Below, piece after piece: positions 39,710 through 49,560 of a stretch of DNA of 64,000 nucleotides. The notes beneath the pieces are model-generated. The model searched no databases. It was not told the origin of the DNA and saw only the letters and a list, made by a program, of their open reading frames with translations. The stretch is taken from NCBI GenBank assembly GCA_002633005.1, contig NMRA01000362.1, positions 126,001 through 190,000 of the forward strand, given 5' to 3'. The DNA comes from Phoronis australis (taxonomy: Eukaryota > Phoronida > Phoronidae). The stretch's first letter is position 1. Each line of letters begins with the position of its first letter. Both the position numbers and the translations under genes were made by a program.

Positions 39710-41205
39710 TCAGCGGGATCTCCTTTCGATGCCTTTGGCCCTCCGTTTGATTTTCAGCAGTTCTTTGACTACTGTGTCCATACTTAACGGGCGGTGGTCT
39801 GGGTCTTGAGCAGTACAACGCCTGGAGAGTTCAATCACATCTCTCATTACGCTGGTGTATTCTGGCTCTAAACCGCGCTTTAGGGCATCGTCTACCATTC
39901 GAAGAGTTGCTCCAAAAGAGTAGATGTCACTGGAAACTGTTGAATTCTTTCCGTTGCAAACTTCCGGAGCCAGGTGGCAGTTCGGGCCTCGTTCAAGAAC
40001 GCCATAGCTGTGAAGATTATTTCAATATTCTGTGAATTGTTGAATTACGAGAGCCATTTGCAACTAAAATATGCCATGGTTTCAAAAACACTAAAATGGA
40101 AGTCATGTTTGTATTCTAAAAATTTGAAGGTGAAACTATCCTTGCTCGATTCAGAAAAATATTTTCGTACTCGATAGCCGGGCAACTATAATAAGTGTTG
40201 CCTTGTATCCACTCTTAGGTACAAGCACTTATAAATGTAGATGAAGTTGTTCTTACAAGTTAGGAGCAAATGACAGTGTGCGAAACATTGAGCAAAGCCA
40301 AAGACAAATCTTTCAAACTTGTATGAACCGACAACTAAACAGTTACAGAACGGTGGACGGTCGTATATTCAGACAATAGCGGTAAAGGCGGAAAGCATAT
40401 TACACAGACAAAAGGTAGGCCTATATGGCATGCAGCCAATTTAGAAAATATCAGTCACTGACGTCACAGAGGGCGAATCAGTCGTGAGCAAATTCATATT
40501 GACTCAATTTCTATTAGGTCAGTCCTACAAGTACCTGCAGTATAGGAAAAGTAAGATCTCTCTTTTGATCCTGCTTTAGCTACATGTATAAATCTCTGTC
40601 CTGTTGTTGCGATATTTTAAGTCGGTAACGACGTTCAGTGAAAATAATCCGTATGTTGGCCAGATCGAGACTTAGTACGTGACTGGAACAATATAAGAAA
40701 CTCACCACAGCCCCTCTCTACCAGTGGCGTTGCCGAAATCAATCAGTCTCGCTGACATGTCTTTTTGGTTGACCATGATATTGTCCATTTTGATGTCATT
40801 GATTAAAAGGCCTTTCTTGTGCACTCTGTCAATTTGTCTAGCCGTGTGGAGCAAAAAGCGAATTACAGTCGGAGCAGGTGGAACGGTGCCCACTTCTATG
40901 AAGTCAGCAAGTGTCTCCCCTTCTAGAAGCTGCATGACTATGCCAGTTTCTGAATCACGATGTTCAGTACCTGGAGTTGTGTATATTCCCTTAATTTTAG
41001 GGACGCATCCAGAGTTTCTTAAACAGAGCAAGCTCTGTATCTCGGCTTTCATTTCATAATCGTGAAATATTTCATCGAAATTTTTCACGCAGGCCCTGCT
41101 TTCCTTTCCGTGTCTGTTGACATAGGTGCCAGAGTAGACTTTGTCGTGCAGTCCTTCTCCAAGTTTCACGTTCTTGTTACACGAATCTTTGTCGTACCTG
41201 TACAT
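39710..41205 (-). CDS. Small protein kinase with altered HRD motif
   Basis: Two exons, 40706-41205 and 39710-40007, join in phase (TG|C) to give 265 residues, essentially a bare kinase domain. Glycine loop LGEGLHDKV at 15-23, ATP-binding lysine K41 in ACVKNF, likely alpha-C glutamate E55, and catalytic loop INDIKMDN at 135-142 keep the catalytic Asp (D137), Lys and Asn, but HR is replaced by IN. DFG is at 156-158, LAPE at 179-182, and DIYSFG follows in helix F. Catalytic residues are present, so activity is plausible; substrate and family are unknown. The ATG at 41205 is the first in frame, but the sequence there, tgtcatgtacag|GTACG, could also be a splice acceptor, so an earlier exon is possible. 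The last residues are very basic (KRRAKGIERRSR). Confidence 0.85.
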
Positions 41206-42757
41206 GACAGCAAATGACTTCAAGAAACATGAACGCTGAATTTGCTAATATGTGTATTTCGAATTGTCTTATTTACTACGCTCAACTGATCTTGAACTGT
41301 TTTTAACAAGCCGGTACCTGGCCGAAAATGTCGCAACGTCCCAAATGTCACAACATCAAAATTGTGGCCCGTACTATAGCACACAGACAATTGTCACAGT
41401 TTGGGGCTGCAGCACTGACCCATGTCGTCGCAATTTTGTGCCAATTTGGGCCAGACAACTCAAGTCACAGGAAAAGCTTACAGTACATGCGCCATTAGCA
41501 ACTCTAATAAATTCTGAAGTGTTTTCTCGAGTCGTTTCATGTTTTCATGGTAAGGGTACTAACGCAAGGCCTAGTTCGATTTTAGCCACCTAAACAGAGC
41601 CAAATTCAGCTGTGATAGATATGATATTGCTCCTGCATAGGCTGAAGTGGTACATAGGTTTATACTAACTCAGTATGTAATTACCAAGTGACACATGCAT
41701 TTATTCTGTGACGTGCATGATTCTAAATAACACTGAAATACGCAATTAACGGACAGACCAATGTGTGCGTGGATAAAAAATTTCTATTACACCGAATTGT
41801 ACTTAACTGCGTAATAATCTCTTTAAGACCAACTACGAGTTGATTTCAAGAACTGAAACAACAACTTGGTGACTAAGGTGTGGTGCGCGGTTCTTCTTAA
41901 CTCTGAACCTGGGTAGCGTAGTACGCTGTTCAGGCGCCCCGTTTTTGCAGCTCCTCGGTCAAAGGTCATAAATCCGGAAGGAAAGGACAAAGGTCACAGG
42001 TGATGGATGCAACCGATATTTTCTGCAAACAATTCAGCCTTGCGTTTTGGCATAGATCCGCTTTTCAAAGGCCCGCTTTTTCTCGGAGAGTCCCGCTTTT
42101 CAAAATCATTGTCCCTTTTTTCATTTTCGAATGATGGCAACTATGCAACAGATGTTTCAACAATTGTCTCTTTGTTACAGATATTGTTATTTTTCCAATC
42201 TACTTTATTTAGTAACATAACAATCGTAAACATGTGTCCCACTGTCTTTGATTTACGATTATACACACTACATGCATCAGTATCACTAATTTTTACTTTA
42301 TGAAGAAATGTAATTATTTTCTACTACCCTGTAAGTATATTTCAAAGCTACACAATAGTTGTTTGCCTATTTCTATCTACCAGAAACCTCTGTAACTTTC
42401 GGAAGGATAGTTGGAGAAATTAGTTTATCACACCTTTGTTAAATATCATTGCATTCCAGTGACGCTATGTGCACGATTTACTGGCTACTAGTTCAATACG
42501 TGCTTATGAAGGAAAATAATGATACCTAGCCTAACCCGAAATGTTTAGCGCCGCGTTACAATTACAAAATATTTGCATTAAATGAACGATGTCCTGTGGC
42601 AATCGAACATGGAATTCGACGGTTCTCCTGTTCTATGTACACGTCAGTCCTACTGCGGAATTATATTGGCTTGCAGTGTCCTTGCATAAGGCTGTGTGAA
42701 AATCTTTGCGTTATTATTATTATTCTGACTGAAACAAGACAGACGATGCGCTAACGA
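41206..42757. other. Intergenic, kinase to 310-aa orphan
   Basis: No gene is supported here. A segment near 42050-42110 repeats short blocks CCGCTTTTC/CAAA (CCGCTTTTCAAAGGCCCGC, then TCCCGCTTTTCAAAA), which looks like a decayed repeat. The start of this interval is the 5' flank of the kinase gene. Confidence 0.35.
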
Positions 42758-42799
42758 TGACGTGATTGATACTTTGCATACGTCACAGTAGTTGACGTT
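42758..42799 (+). promoter_or_regulatory. Cluster of three CRE-like sites upstream of 310-aa gene
   Basis: TGACGTGA at 42758, ACGTCACA at 42780 and TGACGTT at 42793 are three ATF/CREB-type half sites within 42 bp, ending about 35 bp before the start codon. The density is unusual, and the position fits a proximal promoter or 5' UTR. This is sequence resemblance only. Confidence 0.4.
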
Positions 42800-42832
42800 G
42801 TTTTCAGTACAAATACCGAAGGAGATAGCAGA

Positions 42833-43765
42833 ATGGATGAATTTGGAGACGAGATTTTGAAAATTATTACCAGTACCACCGGAGTGGCTATGTCGGGTGC
42901 CCTGGTCAGCATGTGCATCTGTCACTTGCTGTCAGTAGGCGTAGCTAGAGTTACACAAGCCACACAGAAGACGGCGACACAAACAAAAGGTCTAATCCCT
43001 GATCTAAACCTCAGGGAAAAAGACGCAGTTCCATCATTTGTGGAGACCGTCATAGAGAAGGCCGTAGTTGAGGTGTACGTCGAGACTGTGGCTTTGGAGA
43101 CCGTGGAGCAAAATAAAAAAGAGAGCGTAAGCAAGAAAATCACACGGTGCACCAAAGAGCCAGAAGCGGAAGTCACACAGGACCTCTCCGGAGTTACGAA
43201 ATTACAAATGCCCCAGTCGGAGGTGTTGACTACGAGACATCACTGCATGTCAGCTATATGTTTAGCCTTTGATAAGAGCTGCGAGGAGAAAGATGAGATA
43301 GAAGCGTTTGTGGAGGCCACGGTTGAGCAGGCTGTCGTTGACGTCTTCGTGGAAATGGTGCTTTTGCAGGCAGTTGAGCTGATTCAGCATGAGAGGATTA
43401 AGATGGAAGTAAATAACGAAGAAAGTGAAGACGAAAGAAGTATTAGCGAATTATGCCGTGGACAAGAAATAGAATACACCCACGACCTCGCCAAGTTTGA
43501 CACTGGCAAGACAAATTCAATGATGCAACCGGAATGCTTCAGTTTTCCTGACTTCAAGGGTGTAACTGGCAAGAAATACGTGTCATTCTTATTTGAAGGC
43601 GTCAAAATAAAAACTTTCCAATTCAGTAGTGTTACCGCTTCTGCGGGGCACCTTTCAAAGGAGGATCGACTACAGGACCACATGAAAGAAGTTATACCAT
43701 CCTACATTCCAAAACCTGAGAGCGAGGCTGACAAATTTGAGACCAGTCAACGCGAAGGATTTTAG
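42833..43765 (+). CDS. Intronless orphan protein with duplicated helical module
   Basis: 310 residues, one open frame, start in context GCAGAATGG. I recognise no family. A hydrophobic segment lies at about 17-40, possibly membrane-associated. Residues 62-92 and 152-182 are a duplicated amphipathic module: both carry EKD, then FVE, VE-AVV, VE and AVE/TVE in identical spacing, exactly 90 residues apart. Weaker similarity follows in EVTQDLSG (113-120) and EYTHDLAK (about 212), so about 95 residues were probably duplicated. The C-terminal third is polar. The next gene points towards it. No known partner is suggested by context. Confidence 0.7.
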   Translation: MDEFGDEILKIITSTTGVAMSGALVSMCICHLLSVGVARVTQATQKTATQTKGLIPDLNLREKDAVPSFVETVIEKAVVEVYVETVALETVEQNKKESVSKKITRCTKEPEAEVTQDLSGVTKLQMPQSEVLTTRHHCMSAICLAFDKSCEEKDEIEAFVEATVEQAVVDVFVEMVLLQAVELIQHERIKMEVNNEESEDERSISELCRGQEIEYTHDLAKFDTGKTNSMMQPECFSFPDFKGVTGKKYVSFLFEGVKIKTFQFSSVTASAGHLSKEDRLQDHMKEVIPSYIPKPESEADKFETSQREGF

Positions 43766-44859
43766 CTAAGGCTGAAAAAGAGGCAAACGTCCAAAGAGAA
43801 TAAGGCTGCCGTCTCTTTTGCTGTTTCAGTGGACCCCGGCCAATGGATTGACCCGTGTTTAATACCAAAGGGCTTTGAGTTTACAAACTATTTTTCATGA
43901 CCTTTAATATAAAATATCCTACTCATTATTTCTATGTGTAGTACTGTAATGCGCTTGTTCATCTTGGGTTTTAACAAAGCTAGCGCCTTCTAACTAACAA
44001 GACAAACGTGAATAAGGCCTCACTCCCACAGCTATCCCTAACACTATCACCAACATTATTAAGCTTAGCACCACTAGTACTCTAGGTCCCGATTACTTAT
44101 AGGGACATTCAAACGAGATAACACTCATACAGCTCGGAGTGACTTCCTGGCAGTCGTGGTAATCAGCTAATTAACGCTAGAGTTTGCCGAAGGATGTTTG
44201 TATGAATCACAAACAAGAAAATTAAACCTCATATAGACAACAACAAACACAGTGACGACAATACTGAATTAAAATGCAACAATTAAATTGCAATTATCAC
44301 CATTGGTAGTCTTGTCATGGATTATAGTGACGTGTCAGTTGTAAATCAAGCAATTCTCGTTCTGATTGGAATAACCGTCATAATAAGAGGTTATAGTGTG
44401 TAACTATCTGAAGGGCTCACTCATGTCGTTCGTACATAAAAGGAAAGCATGCGAACATGTGAGACAGTCTCATGAAATTTCAGGAAATAATGAGCTGACC
44501 TATCCAGTCCCAGCAGAAGTGAATTTTGGAACAAAGCCACATACCGTTATGTGATTGGTCTCTACTTGTTCCTTGCGAAGACGAGACGTGATTTTTGAGC
44601 ATGCAACGAACTAACAGCTCGTTATTTTTAGTTCATACTTGGCTCTTAAAATAAACTGTTGTGATAAGCCGACAAGCACAGCCTGCTTATTAAGCCTTAA
44701 CAAGATGATGGTTCTTTCGAAATTCTGATATCAATTCTAATTTGACTAAGGAACAATGTGAGACCGATTTCATAACGATCCGCGTCAACATGTTTTGTGT
44801 GCTGGAACGGGGTAGGCCTGTGTATCCGCTTCAAGTCGACTAGCCTGCAAAAGTGAAAC
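43766..44859. other. Short intergenic gap between convergent orphan genes
   Basis: AT-rich, with ATATAAAATATCC about 145 bp after the 310-aa stop as a possible poly(A) region. A short open stretch on the minus strand near 44700-44840 is discussed under rejected items. Nothing else is evident. Confidence 0.4.
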
Positions 44860-46437
44860 CTACCTGAAGGAGGACTCCGGCAGAGTCCAACTAACTAACG
44901 TATTTTTCTTGCGATGTATCTTAGGACGCTTGAATATAGAAAGGCGCTTGTTTCTGGGCAGTTGGGCGACGACAGGATGTTTTTCACCTAGATGTCTGGG
45001 GAATGGTATTTCGTAAGTAGGTTTGCATATTGTTTTACTTGGTACAGTTGCGCTGTTCCGTCTGTCAAATTTTGTGTTAGCTTGGCTGTAGGTTCTTTTG
45101 CTTTTTTGATCTTGGTCTTGTCTCGGCACAACAAAAGTAGCGTGCGAAATTGCTGTGTCAGCGGAAGCCGCTCTGTTCTGTTTTGAACTGGAAGAAACTA
45201 TTTTCGTACGGTACATAGTGTCGTGGTCACTGTCCATTTTGACATTCAAGGATATCAATTTGAAAGAGGTTAAGGTCGTATTAAAAGTTCTTGAGGTTGA
45301 GTTACTACGAGGAGAGCTACTACAAAGCTCCTGGTGACTGGATGACTCCTCACTTTTTCTTCGGGAGAAGACTCTACTTTTTCTCTTCTTTTGAAAATCA
45401 CCGTCAGCCCTCGCTGATGTCGTGCCTGTTTCCGTGCTTGTCTTAATGTCGGATGCACTTTCAGCTGTATCCAACACTTTAGAAGACTTGACAGAAGGAG
45501 ATTCTGTGCCTTTTTCCAAATAGTTTGCCCCTCGTTTCTTTTTAAGAAATTTCTCCATTTTCTCCAAGTTTACGACATCATCGGTCAGGATTTCGTCGCA
45601 GAGTTTCTCATACCCTGGCATCCTGTGGTACCCCAAATTCCGCACCCCGCCTGAGATAGTTTCTGTCAGAACCCTCGCCTTTCTTCTGAACCTCTTTCTT
45701 CCTAAGCCTCGTCCATTTGTTTCATTCTCTTTGCAAGCCGGTTCCTTGCTCTTCATTTTCCTGATGAAAATTTTACCGAGCTTTAGCAGGCGACAGGTTT
45801 TCTTAATAGTGGTGGGTATGGAATCGGGAAATTCAGCGGTTACGTGTGTCGCGATATCTGGAGGTGGTAACTGCAAAAGAGCGATTGCTCTCGTAGAGAC
45901 GTCTGGAGGTGATGCATGTAATTGCGAAAGAGCAATTGCTCCAGTAGGCGTTTCACTTCCATTATCGCTCGTGTTAGCTAATGTTTGCATAGGAAGACTT
46001 TGTGTTTTACAAGTAGCTTTTCTACACGGTTGCTGTGCATCCCTAAAGGAATCCAAACTCTTTCCAGTGTAAAGCGAGTTTTTATTTTTGCACTCGTCGA
46101 CGATTTCACAAGATGTGATCTCATCATTGGCCGGGTTGTAAGTGGCACGATCAATGGCATGCTTCTGGGCAATGATGGTCCTTACACAGATCGGCGTATT
46201 GTGAAGGTCTTCCTTGGACATTAGTTGGGCTGCCATATTCTTGTCAGTAACTACTGTGTATTTGTGACGGTCTCTAGCACGGCACTCAACTAATTGACGG
46301 CTTTCCTGTTTCTTCTGTTTCCTGAAGAATCGCGAAAGACGCGCTATCTTTCTTCGTCTCACGCAAATGGCAGGAGAGATCAAGTTGGGCTCGCTCGTGC
46401 TACCTTGGACATTTCCAGCTGCTGCTGTTTGAAGCAT
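44860..46437 (-). CDS. Intronless basic orphan protein, 525 aa
   Basis: One open frame of 525 codons starting MLQTAAAG. The composition is rich in Lys, Arg, Ser and Thr, with basic clusters such as RRRKIARLSRFFRKQKK near residue 27, RKRFRRKAR near the middle, and KKRKSRVFSRRK near residue 350. These suggest nuclear localisation or RNA binding, with much predicted disorder. A short internal repeat, AIALSQL..PPDVST then AIALLQL.PPDIAT, lies near residues 168-200. No family is recognised. The final codons read TTCAG|GTAGGT: the stop overlaps a perfect splice-donor consensus at 44863, so the coding region could instead continue into an unseen exon to the left. Confidence 0.65.
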   Translation of the reverse strand: MLQTAAAGNVQGSTSEPNLISPAICVRRRKIARLSRFFRKQKKQESRQLVECRARDRHKYTVVTDKNMAAQLMSKEDLHNTPICVRTIIAQKHAIDRATYNPANDEITSCEIVDECKNKNSLYTGKSLDSFRDAQQPCRKATCKTQSLPMQTLANTSDNGSETPTGAIALSQLHASPPDVSTRAIALLQLPPPDIATHVTAEFPDSIPTTIKKTCRLLKLGKIFIRKMKSKEPACKENETNGRGLGRKRFRRKARVLTETISGGVRNLGYHRMPGYEKLCDEILTDDVVNLEKMEKFLKKKRGANYLEKGTESPSVKSSKVLDTAESASDIKTSTETGTTSARADGDFQKKRKSRVFSRRKSEESSSHQELCSSSPRSNSTSRTFNTTLTSFKLISLNVKMDSDHDTMYRTKIVSSSSKQNRAASADTAISHATFVVPRQDQDQKSKRTYSQANTKFDRRNSATVPSKTICKPTYEIPFPRHLGEKHPVVAQLPRNKRLSIFKRPKIHRKKNTLVSWTLPESSFR

Positions 46438-47679
46438 ATTCTTTCACGGTTTAAGAATCCTTGGACCATGGAACCAACGCGTGTTCACAGTTGAGTTTTT
46501 AATCAACTTGAGATTGCTAAATATCGCTCGAAGGACCTCATAACATGACTCCATTTTCTTTATAACACGCCACGTCGAGTCAATCTCACTCATGGTGTTA
46601 CTGTGTTCATCTTTCTGTCTAGAGACCGTAGGAAATGTTGTGTTCTATTGACGAGAGCCGAAGGTCGACCGAAAGATTGTGAAACAAAAACAAAAACTTT
46701 GTTTCCAGGTTGCTTGCAATTCAGCACTTCAACAACAGATCGTTGTCAGACACGTGGCAGGCGCTGTGTTATGTCACGTGTACGAACCTGAAACTGGTCG
46801 ACAACGACACCGAATTGTTTCCGAGTTTGGATGACCACATTTTTGTTAAATTAGAACTTTTCCAAGAGTGCCACTTATTATAAATGATATGTAATTAAAT
46901 ATACTGTACGTAGCTTTGTGGGTAACCTTGTGCACGCAATGGGCTGAATTGATCCAGCAGATAAGTTTTGGCACTTGTCCTTGCGTCCTTGTGTCAAATT
47001 CCCTCTGCATTCTCATACTATAACCAGGGAATGCTCTCGACTAGGCGAATCAGAAAGCGCGTGATGCCATAAACATTTCTATTCTGCAAGACGCTGGTTT
47101 CCATAGAAACATGGAAAATCCTAATAAATACCTCCATGAATTTGGCTTGCGATGAGGTACATTTACAGCAATTACGCGATTTTTGAAACGTTATTTCGAT
47201 AGCAATTTTATAGAAATGTCGTACTGCTTAGACACCGGCAGACGATTTTGCTACTTCGAAAGGAAATAACTAACTTTGAGCCGTGATAATTAAAAATATG
47301 TAACATTTTCAGAGATTTTCTTTGAGATTTCGCTTCGAATTGAAGTCAGCTAATGTACGGTTAATATGGAAAATGGCCGAATAATAAAAATCATTTTCAA
47401 TTTTTCAGGATAAAACTGCAGTAATTACGAAGTTTTGACTAGAACGAAAGAGCTGCGCTTGCTTCAGAACAAAAAATACACCGTCAGTAACAAAAATAAC
47501 CAATGTTACGGAAAAAAAACATACCAATTTAATTTCGAGTAATTGTGTGAAAGGTGAACATTTTACTTTTCTGAAGAATTGTTTCAATTTATTCGCAGTT
47601 TCCATGGCAGCTTATTTCCACATTGTCTCCGTCACCCTCGACGTTTCGCGCAGTAACTCAAATGTACAGACTCAATTTC
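46438..47679. other. Intergenic with two E-boxes
   Basis: This is the 5' flank of the 525-aa gene. CACGTG occurs at 46751 and 46775, about 320 bp upstream of that start codon. No gene is supported in the remainder. Confidence 0.35.
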
Positions 47680-48180
47680 TTATTTTTCTAAATCCATAAT
47701 TTTTTCTACTGTAGTCTCGTCATCATCTGCTCTTTCCACAGCCGTGTGTTTAAAGCCAACCAGCTCAATGACAGGATCATGGCACACTTCCGTATCAGAA
47801 GAAATTTTCGCATTATCACCAACTCTGTTTTCGCACAAATCATAAATAGCACCCTTGAGTTTGGGTTTCTTACTTGCTTTTTTCGCATGAAGGTCAGCAA
47901 CTTTGGCCGTAACAATCTGTTGAAGCAATTCTGGGAACGTGTTCATCAAGTCGTCAATCAGTTCAAAGACGTGATATTCCATTGCCATGGAAACTTTCCC
48001 CATACTAATTTCCTCCACAAGAGGCTTAACCGTTGTTTCTAGAACTCCCTCCAGCTGTTTTAATAAATCTGGTTTACAATTGACTGAATCGTCACCTGCG
48101 GCTCCGTAAGTTGACTTCTCATTCGCCTCACAACCCACTTTTGGTTTAACGCTGATCTGCTGGTTCGGCATTTTAGGCAT
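47680..48180 (-). CDS. Intronless orphan protein, 166 aa
   Basis: 166 residues starting MPKMPNQQ, one open frame. It is acidic overall with a Lys-rich patch (AKKASKKPKLKG) near residue 100, and has a helical central part (residues 40-90, with LETTVKPLVEE and ELIDDLMNTFPELL). No family is recognised. The start has a second in-frame ATG three codons in. A perfect CRE palindrome lies 18 bp upstream. It is the third intronless orphan within 5.4 kb; the helical VE-rich stretch is loosely like that of the 310-aa gene, not enough to claim homology. Confidence 0.6.
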   Translation of the reverse strand: MPKMPNQQISVKPKVGCEANEKSTYGAAGDDSVNCKPDLLKQLEGVLETTVKPLVEEISMGKVSMAMEYHVFELIDDLMNTFPELLQQIVTAKVADLHAKKASKKPKLKGAIYDLCENRVGDNAKISSDTEVCHDPVIELVGFKHTAVERADDDETTVEKIMDLEK

Positions 48181-48197
48181 TACTGAATGAATATTTA

Positions 48198-48205
48198 TGA
48201 CGTCA
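48198..48205 (-). promoter_or_regulatory. CRE palindrome TGACGTCA at 166-aa gene
   Basis: A perfect TGACGTCA lies 18 bp upstream of the start codon, in TATGACGTCATAG. The position suits a proximal promoter element, but the same octamer is frequent elsewhere in the window. Confidence 0.35.
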
Positions 48206-48833
48206 TAGAACTAGATTCTCAAAAATCAGTCAACAGATTTATGACGACAGCAATATATGATTCTACGGTTTCCAGTTCAGCAGGCGTAGCGCGTAAGCTG
48301 GCTATGAGGACTCGCAAGCCGAGGCCCGGTTGATCGGTGATAGCTGAAGAAGTAAGGCTTGGATTGCAATTATGCGAAGACTTCATTTTCGTGGTATCTA
48401 GGGTTAATTACGGTTGGAGTAGTGACCCTGGGATGAAATGGAATTTACTGGATGAATACTCAAATCGCAGGTGCTCCAAAACAGAGCACAGTCGGTTCTG
48501 AGGAAGAAAAATGACGTTGTGATAGCGTAGAATATTTTGTAACTGACATAATAACATTTTTTAACAATCGGGTCGATATTCTTCGAAAAAATATGTTCAC
48601 CAAACGTACCGAGATTGGCGTATATTAAGTAATATCACGCAAGATATCATTCTGCGTATCGACCGAGACCGAAGGTGAAATGTTACTTCACCTACGCCAA
48701 TCGAGGTTCATTTTGTATTTACATGTATCCCAGACGCTTTGAATTCCCAAGTTTCTTTCATTTATCGGCAGATTTGTTAAACACTTCACCCAGGCAGTTC
48801 ACGTGGCGGATCACATCTTATATGTACATGTAC

Positions 48834-48925
48834 GTGCCCTCTTGGAAAGCAGTGCTATCATTGAAGAGGCCACCCTCATTTTAAATATCACAATAATAAA
48901 TAAATAAATGAACAAATAAATAAAG
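48834..48925 (+). repeat. Retroelement 3' tail with (AAAT)n, copy 2
   Basis: GCCCTCTTGG..., GCTATCATTGAAGAGGC, CCTCATTTTAAATA and a tail of AAATAAATAAATG match 62110-62185 block by block. The arrangement is typical of LINE or SINE 3' ends with a short tandem tail. Confidence 0.7.
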
Positions 48926-49409
48926 TACATGTACGTACTTGCACGATAGGTCACAAATTTTCTCTAGGAAAGAAACAGTTTTAAATGTAATGATTTATTA
49001 CTTGAAAAGAGACAACGAAGATAAAAAAGGTAATTGTGCATTGAACTTGTGACATTTCCTGAAAATGGTTAAATAACAATAATTTATTTTTATATTGTAG
49101 TTTCCGAAGAATTGGTGCATGAGATGCAGACGATATAATATTAAGCAATTGAAAACTGAGCCAGACCTGTCATGTAATTAACAGTTTTATACAGTATGGG
49201 ACACGATTGCACGTTGATTGTTGTTAAATACTACTGCAATTTCTTTACTTTAAGATAGTATTTTGTCGAAGACGGCACCATTTTGAAAAATAGTTATTGC
49301 AGTGAAAAACACCCTTTGTGGCTGCACATTTCGTATACCTCTTCTATACATGTAGGAATGCCCTCCGGCCTGACACGGCATTAACCTGGTTACCGCTTAT
49401 CATTTTTCT

Positions 49410-49560
49410 TACTATGACATCACTATTACTACTATGACTGCAATTACTACCATTAGTACTATTACTGCTTTTACCACTATTACTACTTTGCTATTATTAT
49501 TATTTATCAGTGTCGTTATCATTATTATTATTATTGTAATTGTTATTAATAATATTTTAA
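49410..49560 (+). repeat. Trinucleotide-rich low-complexity tract
   Basis: Imperfect ACT/ATT triplet runs (ACTACTATG, ATTACTACC, TTATTATTATTATT) over about 150 bp. The minus-strand open frame through it is a compositional artefact. Confidence 0.85.

Noticed and set aside
44700-44863. A 19-nt GT...AG intron that would extend the 525-aa orphan by about 48 codons
   Set aside because: GTAGGTTTCACTTTTGCAG looks like an intron with both ends, and the frame stays open after it, but 19 nt is far below known animal intron sizes, and the extension has no distinctive sequence.
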